Shown here one piece after another: positions 10,400-19,079 of a DNA stretch of 59,956 bases. Both the position numbers and the translations under genes were made by a program. The first letter of the stretch is position 1, and the number at the start of each line of letters is the position of its first letter. The notes under the pieces are model-generated. The model was not told where the DNA came from and made no database searches. It was given only the letters and a program-made list of their open reading frames with translations. Source of the stretch: Bremia lactucae (lineage: Eukaryota > Oomycota > Peronosporomycetes > Peronosporales > Peronosporaceae); the NCBI RefSeq assembly GCF_004359215.1, contig NW_027152195.1, positions 135,864 through 195,819 on the forward strand, read 5' to 3'.

Positions 10400-11722
10400 C
10401 TACCGAAAGATTCAGCCGGTAACTCCGGTATAGTGGTCTTTGTTGACCGTTTGAGCAAAATGGCTCACTTAGCGGCCGTGCCGGATTCCATTGATGGAGA
10501 GGGTACAGCTAAGCTGTTTATCGATCGCGTGTTTCGACAACATGGTTTGCCAGTGGCAATTGTCTCTGATCGGGATCCCCGTTTCACGGGTAAATTCTGG
10601 AAATCAATTTTCCGAGTGCTTGGCACCAGATTGGACATGTCCACTGCGGACCATCCGCAGACCGATGGTCAAACCGAACGTGTCAATCGCGTCATTGAAG
10701 ACGTTTTACGCAGCGTGTGTGCTCAGACACCAAAGCGCTGGAGCCCCAGTAGTGGAATTTGCGTTAAATAACGCTTTCATGCCTCTACAGGCTATACTTC
10801 GTTCTATATAAACGGTCTACGTTTATATCTATATAAACGGTCTACGATACCACTGCGTGGTTCAGGGCTTGGTGGGGGAGAATTGGCAGATAGGCTTGCT
10901 GATATCAGCCCTGTTGCCGTTCGAAAACAAGTAAGAGAGTTTCTCACGACGCGATTTAGTGTCTTAAGACATGTAAGGGATACGATGCTGATAGCCAAGA
11001 CAAACAAAAAGAACAAGCAGATGCCAAAGGCAAAAGCCGTATTAATTCTTATATGGTCGGAGACCGAGTTTTACTAAACGCTAAAAACCTACCTACCAAC
11101 TTGGTTTCCGCTGTCTTCAAGACCAAATTGCGCCCGCGCTTTATTGGACCATTAACGGTCGTGGCCAAGAAGGGCCTAGCTTATACGCTAAACCTTCCCA
11201 GCAAGCTGCGTACACACCCAGTGTTTTACGTTGGCTTGCTTAAGCCATATCGGGACCCTTCGCACGTGGACTTGAAGGCGCTTGCGCCGAGACAGGTGGC
11301 CGTGCTTCAGATTGCTGCATCCTCACCAGGATGTCCAGCTGGCCCTCCAAACGAGGCTGCTGACGCTCCAGCGTCGAAAGACGGTCCCGAACCGCCTCAA
11401 AAGAGCTCTCAACCCGAGCAAGGACATCATGAAGAAGTTGCACTTCGTGCCGTAAAGCATCAAATGCTTCCGCCGAAATTTCGGCGCTCTCCCGCGCTGC
11501 TTGATGCGCGGGGGGGAACCTTCAGTTAAATGTGGAGAAACTCTATAGCGACGTTGTCGTAAGGGCCAATACCAGTATCTGGTGAAGTGGCTTGGATACC
11601 CCTTTTCTGAAAACTCTTGGGAGTTCCAGGTACCTCTTCGGCAAGATTGCCCGTACGCCGTTGCCGTTTTTGAGCGCCAAGCTCAGGGTCAACTCGCGTC
11701 AAACGACGCTTCTCACCACTAA
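10400..11722 (+). pseudogene. Pol 3' part (integrase core to chromodomain), second copy
   Basis: Starts abruptly inside the integrase core (KDSAGNSGIVVFVDRLSKMA), continues with SDRDPRFTGKFWKSIF and HPQTDGQTERVNR, then the integrase C-terminus (10883-11250), linker and chromodomain. It lacks the one-base deletion found near 6747 in the first copy, so the core stays in one frame to 10771. The rest is identical to 7030-7969. Confidence 0.8.
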
Positions 11723-12573
11723 ACGTGGGATTAAATGGATCTAAAGCCTCAGTGCGGCTTCGATCCTTGGTTGTACGGTCAACCAAATCACTGAAATATT
11801 GGCTAGGCCTTTCTTCGTTTTGTGGCATAAATGCCGAACGTAACTGGCCTTTGGCCTTAAGCTTAGCGAAATCGAAACGAAGCTTCGGTTCTAAACGAAC
11901 ATCAGCCACATTCGCACTCGCTAATATTCCAAATATTACGAAGGCGGCGGGCGCGGTGGACCCAGTTCTCAAATGAGACTTCGTTTTCACTCCTTATTTC
12001 GTTTGGAAACAAAACAATCGGAATTTCCCTCATGGAGGTCACCGAAGCCCCAAGGGCTTGATCACGTAAACGCGTCAGATACTGGCTTCGCGTCATTACC
12101 TTCGGCGTAAGGTATTGCTCATGAAGAGCGTTGCGAGCAGCGATCTCCTCCTGCGTCCTTGCCGGTTCACCAGATATCCAGATATCCAAGCTATGACCCG
12201 CTATCTCTTTGAGAAGCTCGTCCGCACTAAGCGGAGGAATCTGTATTCACTATGAGCCTTAGCTTTCGCTATTTCGGTAGCTCGACGACGAGCTCTTTCC
12301 TCTATGAGGATTATCCTGCTCTTGCTCTTCATCGAGCGGATTCGTAATGATGTTGGACTCAGGGTCCCGTGCCCTGCTCAATGCAGTTAAGACATCAGCG
12401 GCACCACGTTCTGGGAACGGATTCGGGGCTCGCCGACGTTCGTCCGGAGGAGGAGGCGTGAGAGAACGACGCTCTTTTTCCTCCTCCTCTGATGGAGTGT
12501 GACTTTCAAAGTCCACCATTCCCTCATCGTCGAGGAAGGTGCTCAGAGTCTGTGACTCACGCTTGATTGTCAT
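11240..12573 (-). pseudogene. aORF, second copy
   Basis: Identical in all frames to the aORF at 7487-8820, including its frameshifts. Part of the 3.75-kb duplication. Confidence 0.55.
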
Positions 12574-12682
12574 TAGACAAAGGAATGGAAAACACAACCA
12601 AACGGTTAGCTGTTTATGTTCCAACCTCAAAAAGGAAACGAAGCGAATGTTGTCACTCGGTGTCAACAGTCTGATGGGAAGG

Positions 12683-13193
12683 TGTAATGGGGCACACATC
12701 GGTTGGAGAACCGTTGTTGTGGTACATCTACTTTATGGGTAAAAGACCCTTTTATCAAATTTCAAAATAGTTAGTTAATTAAATCCCATTTATTATGGGT
12801 AATAAATGTGGTCGCCGCCAGATATAAATCTGGCGGCCAAAATCTATCATTTTAATTAGCTAGGGTAAATTTTTTAGTTTTAAAGAAAATAATGAAATAA
12901 AGTTCAGTTCCCCTTTTGATCTTATAGCGTTAAGTGCCTTCCTAAGGCTTGCGCATTTATCTGTAAGAGATAGAAGCCTTTCTAAGGTATATCCTCTTGG
13001 GCACTAGTTGCCACTTGGTTCTACGAACCCCTGAATCCCTTGAACTAGGATTCCTTAAGCTTTGATAGCTTGTACGACTCCCTGAGTTGTTAACCCATCA
13101 GTTCCAATGAACTAAGTGACTCTCTGAGTCTGAAAGTCTTCCTCTGACTTTAGGAGCGAGGTAGCACTTTAGGAGCGAGGTAGCTCCGCTACA
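12683..13193 (+). repeat. LTR family 1, second copy
   Basis: Duplicate of the LTR at 8930-9440 with the same short internal duplication near its end. Confidence 0.85.
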
Positions 13194-13461
13194 TAATTGT
13201 TTTTTTTTGTCTGATGCATATCGTCGATGTAACGGGGCACCTCTTACTAGTACTGATCGGTCTTACACTGATTACAGTGCAGGTGAGGTGCCTCGAAACT
13301 TCACGTACACAAAGGTACGGAGGAAGGTTTCTATGAAGCTAAGGGTCTTTAGCTTAAAGGTCTAATCTAAGGCTTTAGAATAGAGAAAAAGCAAAACCGT
13401 ATTAATGTATTTAGTCTCCTACGTAACGATCTTCTATCTACTACTACACTAATTAAATTAA

Positions 13462-13615
13462 GGAAAAAGTACCAAAATACCCCTGACAAATGCAGAATAG
13501 ACGGAAATACCCCTGTTCTTCGATAAATTACCAAAATGCCCCTGGCTATAGCCTGTATATATAAATATATATATACACGGAAAACCGTTGCGCACAGCAT
13601 AATCACATCACTTTA
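13462..13615 (+). repeat. MULE left terminal inverted repeat
   Basis: About 154 bases, inverted relative to 16603-16741, with small indels in the AT-rich part. Confidence 0.85.
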
Positions 13616-13658
13616 CCTCACCGTCGCACCCCTACCTCACTTCTTCTCCGCGCCAAGT

Positions 13659-15592
13659 ATGGCGGAACATCATCTTACCGTTGGAACGGAGTTTGCAAAT
13701 GGGAAAAGCTGCCGCGAAGCAGTCAAAGCGACTGCCATCCCTGAACGGTTCGAGCTCGCGGTGATCTAAAGTGACAAACGACACAGTGGCTTGCGTGCGA
13801 GAAGGCCTGGAGGCTGCACGCTGCAAAACTTGCCGACGCCCCAACGTTCACCATCAGGACTCTGCGAGACAAACACTCTTGTCAAGGTGTGACTCACCTT
13901 GGCCACCAACAGGCATCAATTTCTTGGGTTGCGAGCGAAATCGAGGCCCGGTTACGTGACAACCCCCAGAACAGACCAAAGGAAATCATCCAAGACGTTC
14001 GTCGCGAGCATGGGGTCACGATTTTATACAAGCAAGCTTGGAGGGAAAAATAGGAAAAGCGAGGAGCATGGAAACTATTCATGGCTCCCACGAAAAAGCT
14101 TATGAAAATCTTCCGGCGTATTGCAGGCAGATTTGTTTGACAAACCCAGGTGAAGGCCGGATGGCTGGTGATCGTTTTATTTGCCTGCTAAAAAACAATA
14201 TTTTGCTGATGCAATGGCTACTGCAACAGAAGGCGTTGCGGTCGTGTACACGACTAGGCCCGAGCATCATTTTCGGCGCCTTTTTGTTGCCTACCAAGCG
14301 TCGATTGCAGGATTTAGCTCTGGGTGCCGTCCACTACTGGGCCTTGATGGAACCCACCTTAGATCAAAGTATTTGGGGACGCTCCTAGCGGCGACGGCTG
14401 TGGACGGTGATGGCGCTCTCTTCCCGCTGGCGATGGCCGTTGTCGACGCTGAAAACGACGAGAACTGGCTTTGGTTTTTATCAGAGCTACGGACGCTTCT
14501 ACAAGCAAATGCTCCGAATATGCAGCGTCTGACCTTCCTTTCCGACCGTCAGAAAGGGCTGATCGACGGGGTTCAGGAAATCTTTCCTCATACATACCAT
14601 GGCTTTTGCATGCGGCACCTCAGTGAAAACTTTCGAAAGGCATTCAAAAATGTTTCATTGGTTAAGCTCTTGTGGCAGGTCGCCTATGCATTGACCGACG
14701 TGGAATTAGACGCTAAGATGAGCGAAATTGAAGACATTTCAATTGAAGCTAAGGAGTGGATTGCGGGCACAGCCAGAAATCTTTGGGCCATTACCTGACC
14801 TCCAATATCGCGGAATCGCTTAACAATTGGATTTTGGAAGCCCGTGTCTCCCAATCGTAATGATGATGCAGCGGTAGCTTGTTGATGAAGTCTGTTGAAT
14901 GGATTCGAACAACAGATTTTAACCGTTTTAGAATATTCTTACACTTTGGGAAAATGATCCGCCAGCAGTTGATGGTCTGGTTCGATAAGCGGCGAAGGAA
15001 GGTAAGTGGATGGCCTTCGCTTCTTTTCCTTCAGTTGAGAAAAAGGTCGGCATTGCCATCGAGCGCGCTAGGCACTACCGGGTTCTACGTGCGGCTGATC
15101 ATTAATTCGAGGTGATATCAGAGAACCGGAATTTGACTGTCAATATTAGGCAACATGAGTGCTCGTGCAAGCGGTGGCAGACACAAGGTGGGCTTGCTCA
15201 GATATAATTAGCAACGTATCCCTGATGACTCCTTCTATTAGCAATAGCACATCTATATCACCAGTATTTCCTTGTCACCACGCAGCAGCAGCGTTACTAT
15301 CGTGTCTAATGAATGTGAGGCAGCAAGCAAAAGAATGCTTTATGGTAGTTGCTTACCGGCGCACGTACGCAGAAACGGTACACCCACTTGGCGATGAAAG
15401 CATTTGAGCTGATGTGTTAGATGAGGACGGGGAAAAAGTACGTGTATCCCCACCGCGTACACGACGCTCACTGGAACGCCAAAAGAAGAAGCGCATGTGT
15501 AGAAAGGAGGAACGCCTGGAGAAGCGTCCCGTGCATTGCGGCAGATGCAAACAACCTGGGCATTACAGCTCTACTTGTCCTGAGCGCATATG
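13659..15592 (+). pseudogene. MULE transposase, frameshifted
   Basis: This family cuts and pastes its element through the inverted repeats. Order seen: start MAEHHLTVGTEFANGKSC (13659) with a TAA at 13767; a DNA-binding-like segment in another frame (FTIRTLRDKHSC, then VTHLGHQQASISWVASEIEA and IIQDVRREHGVTI); the DDE-type MULE catalytic core in the frame 14181-14798 with LLGLDGTHLRSKYLG, AVVDAENDENWLWFL, TFLSDRQKGLIDGV and the C-x2-H motif FCMRHLSENF; a shifted TSNIAESLNNWILEAR; a SWIM-type zinc motif (HECSCKRWQ near 15150, then CHH near 15275); and a terminal zinc knuckle CGRCKQPGHYSSTC (15537-15578). The in-frame stop and several frameshifts make it inactive. Residue-level assignment of the catalytic Asp and Glu is inferred from the family. 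Confidence 0.85.
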
Positions 15593-15667
15593 AATCTTAC
15601 TACGCTTTGGGAAAAGAGATTTGCCAGTATTTGATGCCTGATATATAGGCTGGGGCATTTTGGTCAT

Positions 15668-16293
15668 TTGTGCCTTTTGGGAATATTGCCAATGTTTCAA
15701 ACCTGTGTATGCTTCGCGTTTTTTTAGGAACGGTCGGATCTGGGTGCGGGTGGGTGCAAAAGATGCGGAAACGTCAGGTGATCACAAATGGGTAAAAAAT
15801 ATTCAAGGGTTTCACCATGGGTTGCTGGGTATTTTGAATATTTCGGAAATTTTGGAGGGTGGGCGTGTGCAACGGCCAAGATAAACATTGACAAACAGAG
15901 CTAAAAATAAGCGAAGGTTGCCCCGGTGTAAAGTACACCATCCCGGTCATTTTTATTCAAAATTCATCCAGATCCGACTGGAACTGATGCTTTGGCTTCA
16001 ATTTTCGCTTTTTTGTGCCTTTGGAAAATTTTCATTTTTTGAAACCTGTGTATGCTTCGCGTTTTGGAGGAACGGTCGGATCTGGACGCGGGTGGGTGCA
16101 AAAGGTGCGGAAACGTTAGTAGATCACAAATTTGTAAAAATATTTAAGGATTACATAATGGGTTGTTGGGTATTTTGAATATTTCGGAATTTTATGGAGT
16201 GTGGGCGTGTGCAATGGCCAAGATCACTGTTGACAAACAGAATTAAAAAAGAGCGAAGGTTACCCCAGCATAGAGCTTACCTTCCCGATTCTG
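15668..16293. repeat. Two-copy 343-bp direct repeat inside the MULE
   Basis: Copies at about 15668-15950 and 16011-16293 share AACCTGTGTATGCTTCGCG, AACGGTCGGATCTGG and GGTATTTTGAATATTTCGG with period 343. The two are diverged, so the duplication is old. It lies between the transposase 3' end and the right inverted repeat. Confidence 0.8.
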
Positions 16294-16602
16294 CGCAAGT
16301 ACCACGATGGTAATAGCAACCATTACATAGTCTCTCCAGATGGCTTCCACGGAAAGGCATCTGGAAAGAGTAGTTTGGCATTCCGTCTAGTTCCACCAGG
16401 GGTTTCCAGTTGCTTCAGAAGGAGACCGTTGATAAGCTCGTGGGTTGTAGAAGCAGAAAGGACGGCCTTCCAGTTGCCTTAGGGGTCTTTACAGCGAGCT
16501 TAGTAGCCGCGTTCCGGCTCGCAGGCCAGTATGACGTTGTGCTTCAAAAAAACACAGCTGGAGACTGAATAATTGTCCTTTTTTTGTACGAGAAAGACTC
16601 GT

Positions 16603-16741
16603 TAAAGTGATGTGATTATGCTGTGCGCAACGGTTTTCCGTGTATTTATATAGGCTATAGCCAGGGGCATTTTGGTCATTTATAAAAGTACAGGGTTTTT
16701 TCCGTCTTTTCTGCATTTGTCAGGGGTATTTTACTTTTCCG
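16603..16741 (-). repeat. MULE right terminal inverted repeat
   Basis: About 139 bases, the reverse complement of 13462-13615 with a few mismatches and a shorter TA-rich segment. Confidence 0.85.
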
Positions 16742-17016
16742 TTAAATTAATAACTAATTAAATATGGCGCCTACTTGCGCACCACACAATCGTGTCTTAT
16801 AACGATTGGCGGGTTTGAATTAGACTAAAATCAACCAATCAATAGAGCTAATGTCTTGTTGCATCAATACTACCCAATTTGGTTATACTGGAACTATTAA
16901 GTCAAAATTAATAAAGATAATAATTTTGTACTTCTTTATTTATTTCCTCTCATAGAAAATAATTTTGATTTTTTTTCTCATAGGAAATAATACTTATGTA
17001 ACGGACATCTCGTTAC

Positions 17017-18200
17017 CCCCCTTACCAACGGTCACTATAGTGACTGATGTAGGGTGGCAGGAAATATAATTACGTCTTTTCTGTAATTTCGCATTATTGG
17101 TTTAATCAAATACCGATGTTATTTGCAGTATTGATTTTGACAAAAATCAACATGTCGACAAAAAGGTCTGTGCGCGTGGCCCGTGAGGCCGCAAAGCTGA
17201 CAGCTGCACGGATCAGTGGAGTTGTGAGTAATGCAAATGTTTCAGGTAACGCTAATGCGTCAACTGTGGGGCATACTTCACCTCCTTCTCCTATTGGAGG
17301 TGACTGGAATATGTCATCTGTTGATGGCACTGCAGGTGACGGTGAAAGTTACATGCTATGAAGATGCTAGCAACTCGTCGCGCTCGTCCGCGTCAATTTG
17401 TTGTTGATAAGAAAGCGGCATCGAGGATGGTAGTGACTTGTTTGCGACTGCAGTATTTCTGGAGTCAGAAATGGGATGTTGAGAAAACAGGGTGTCAACA
17501 ATTAGAACTGGTTAGATAGCAGCATTTACATGCTGCTTATGGGCGACACTTCCACGTCGACCCCAAAGCTTAATTTGGCATCGACTATGAAGAAACGTTT
17601 GCGCCGGAGGCGAAGTTTACCTCGATTAATTTCTTTGCTGAAAAAGCATCTTGCTATTAAACAAAGAAGTTACACAATTATTAAGAAATTTGTGTGCAGG
17701 CCTTTTGAGTTACTGAAGCTGGGAAGGCCTCCATAAAGGTTTCTGGGGAAGTGAGCCCAATCGATGTTGGGGCTCATCTTCACGTACACACGCAGAGATG
17801 TCCATATTGTTTGACGGGGCCAATAAGTTCATCTCTGCGACTTGAATATGGTATGCGCAGATTCAAGCCTCTGATCATTATCTTCTAAAAACGAATTGAT
17901 TCGGGCTGCCACCTCGCCGTTAGGTGTTGACGAACTGCGACTACGATATCAGAGGAGGAGATCGAAGGTTCGATCCCCTCCTCTGATATCGTGTTCGCAG
18001 TTTGTCACGGACCTGTTATACGCTTTCGTCCTCGCCTCATGGCACATGGAACTAACCAAAAAGACGGATATTAATATCACGAAGCGTTTCCACCAGTAGC
18101 TAAGAAAATTATGCGGAATGGTTAATGCGACAGCTCTAAACAGTCGATGTGATCCGCGTGAGATTAGTGCATTGCTCTTTGTACCTTTGAACCTCGTTGC
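17017..18200 (+). mobile_element. Decayed copia-like (Ty1) retroelement fragments
   Basis: A short frame from ATG 17149 encodes a basic start (MSTKRSVRVAREAAKL) of unknown type. At 17574-17640 the plus strand encodes FGIDYEETFAPEAKFTSI, a hallmark of copia reverse transcriptase. At 18075 a second, diverged version reads YHEAFPPVAKKI. Both lie among stops and frameshifts. No LTR or integrase of this family was identified here, so these are relics, and the limits are approximate. Confidence 0.5.
17933..18002. repeat. 34-bp near-perfect palindrome with 2-base loop
   Basis: Arms 17933-17966 and 17969-18002, loop GG, three mismatched positions. The right arm contains GGTTCGATCCC, close to the tRNA T-arm/B-box consensus, and the arms contain TATCAGAG, as in primer sites for initiator tRNA. 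It may be a fold-back of a tRNA-derived or primer-site segment within the copia relic. Confidence 0.75.
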
Positions 18201-18395
18201 GCTTTTCATGTTAAATTACATTGTCTAGGCCTGCTCGTACACCATGTGTACCTAGGATGCAGCCCACAATAAACACTTGCATTACCATGTCTATAAAGTT
18301 CAACATTCCGCTATCTATAGCTTTGCCACCTGGAACAAGGCCGTTTATCATTTTTGACTCCAGAACTACTGCAGTCGCAAACAAGTCACTACCAT

Positions 18396-18463
18396 ACGGA
18401 AATATCACGCTCTTCGTGATAAGCTGTCATCAGCTCATCGCGGTTTCGAGGATCTTCGGACCC
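18396..18463 (+). repeat. Isolated fragment of the family D aORF
   Basis: Closely matches 57948-58015 (shared stretch CAGCTCATCGCGGTTTCGAG), inside the coiled-coil part of the family D antisense ORF. No other part of the element was recognised around it. Confidence 0.7.
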
Positions 18464-18628
18464 GACATAAGAGCCGAGATTGAGCAGAGACTCCCCACAT
18501 CATGCGACGACGGCCGGATAAACTAGTAATAAATAGCCGTTGCAGCATGAGTTGTTACAATGACGTCATCAATCGGACGCGCCAATGGTCGCGGCATATC
18601 AGGGTAATAGTTTCAACTAATAGTGAAA

Positions 18629-18730
18629 GATAATAAGGATGAACAAATAGCGCAATAAATGAAGCGAGCCGCAGAATATTCATCTAGCAGCTCGTTCCAT
18701 TTATTGCGCTATTCGTTCATCCTTATTATC
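18629..18730. repeat. 41-bp inverted repeat with 20-base spacer
   Basis: Arms 18629-18669 and 18690-18730 are reverse complements with three mismatches, AT-rich, and include AATAGCGCAATAAATG. It could be a small fold-back element. No coding content. Confidence 0.8.
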
Positions 18731-19079
18731 CTTCGCTGCTTTTGTACAAGGGTCATGTGGTCGCGGAAACGTTCGTGTACATGTATCTGATTTAAATGAC
18801 GATGGCTCGATCGCGCAATGAATCTGTGAAACTGCATTAGAGTACAATATTTGGAAAGTTGAAAAAAATTATACAAAATACTTGCAGGCAACACAACTTT
18901 GCGTATTTTTAAAAAGTAATTCATGTCTGCACCGATTGTAGGTGACTGATCCAAGTCACCGGCGTCGCCCGACTCAGTGGCTACTGTAAGGCCGTCGGAT
19001 CACCCGGGGTCGAGTCCGTTAAGCCTTTGGGTTCTAACGTGAAAAACAAAGAGGTGAAAAGTAAAAAGCTACTTTCACA

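Larger units (their letters stand above)
6661..14160. repeat. 3.75-kb tandem duplication, possibly an assembly artefact
   Basis: Bases 6661-10398 and 10413-14160 are two copies of the same block, offset by 3753. Each holds the integrase to chromodomain end of pol, the aORF, an LTR of family 1, the left half of an LTR of family 2 and the left end of the MULE. All longer frames in the central 3.3 kb are identical in the two copies. The differences I see lie within about 200 bases of the outer ends. A lone N at 10399 sits at the junction. Confidence 0.9.
13462..16741 (+). mobile_element. Mutator-like DNA transposon (MULE) with long TIRs and 9-bp TSD
   Basis: About 3.28 kb. The left terminal inverted repeat is 13462-13615 and the right is 16603-16741. 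They share, inverted, the segments ATACCCCTGACAAATGCAGAA, ATGCCCCTGGCTATAGCCT and GGAAAACCGTTGCGCACAGC. The 9-bp direct repeat TTAAATTAA flanks the element (13453-13461 and 16742-16750), the standard MULE target duplication. It encodes a broken MULE transposase and has a 343-bp direct repeat in its 3' noncoding part. It inserted into an LTR of family 2. Confidence 0.9.
13228..17016 (+). repeat. LTR family 2 interrupted by a MULE
   Basis: The left half (13228-13461) starts TGTAACGGGGCACCTCTTAC, and the right half (16742-17016) ends ATCTCGTTAC. Joined without the MULE and one target copy they give about 500 bases, matching the uninterrupted LTR at 22059-22562 (504 bases) along its length, for example the shared stretch CAATCGTGTCTTATAACGAT. 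No internal region is attached on either side, so it is probably a solo LTR. Confidence 0.8.
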
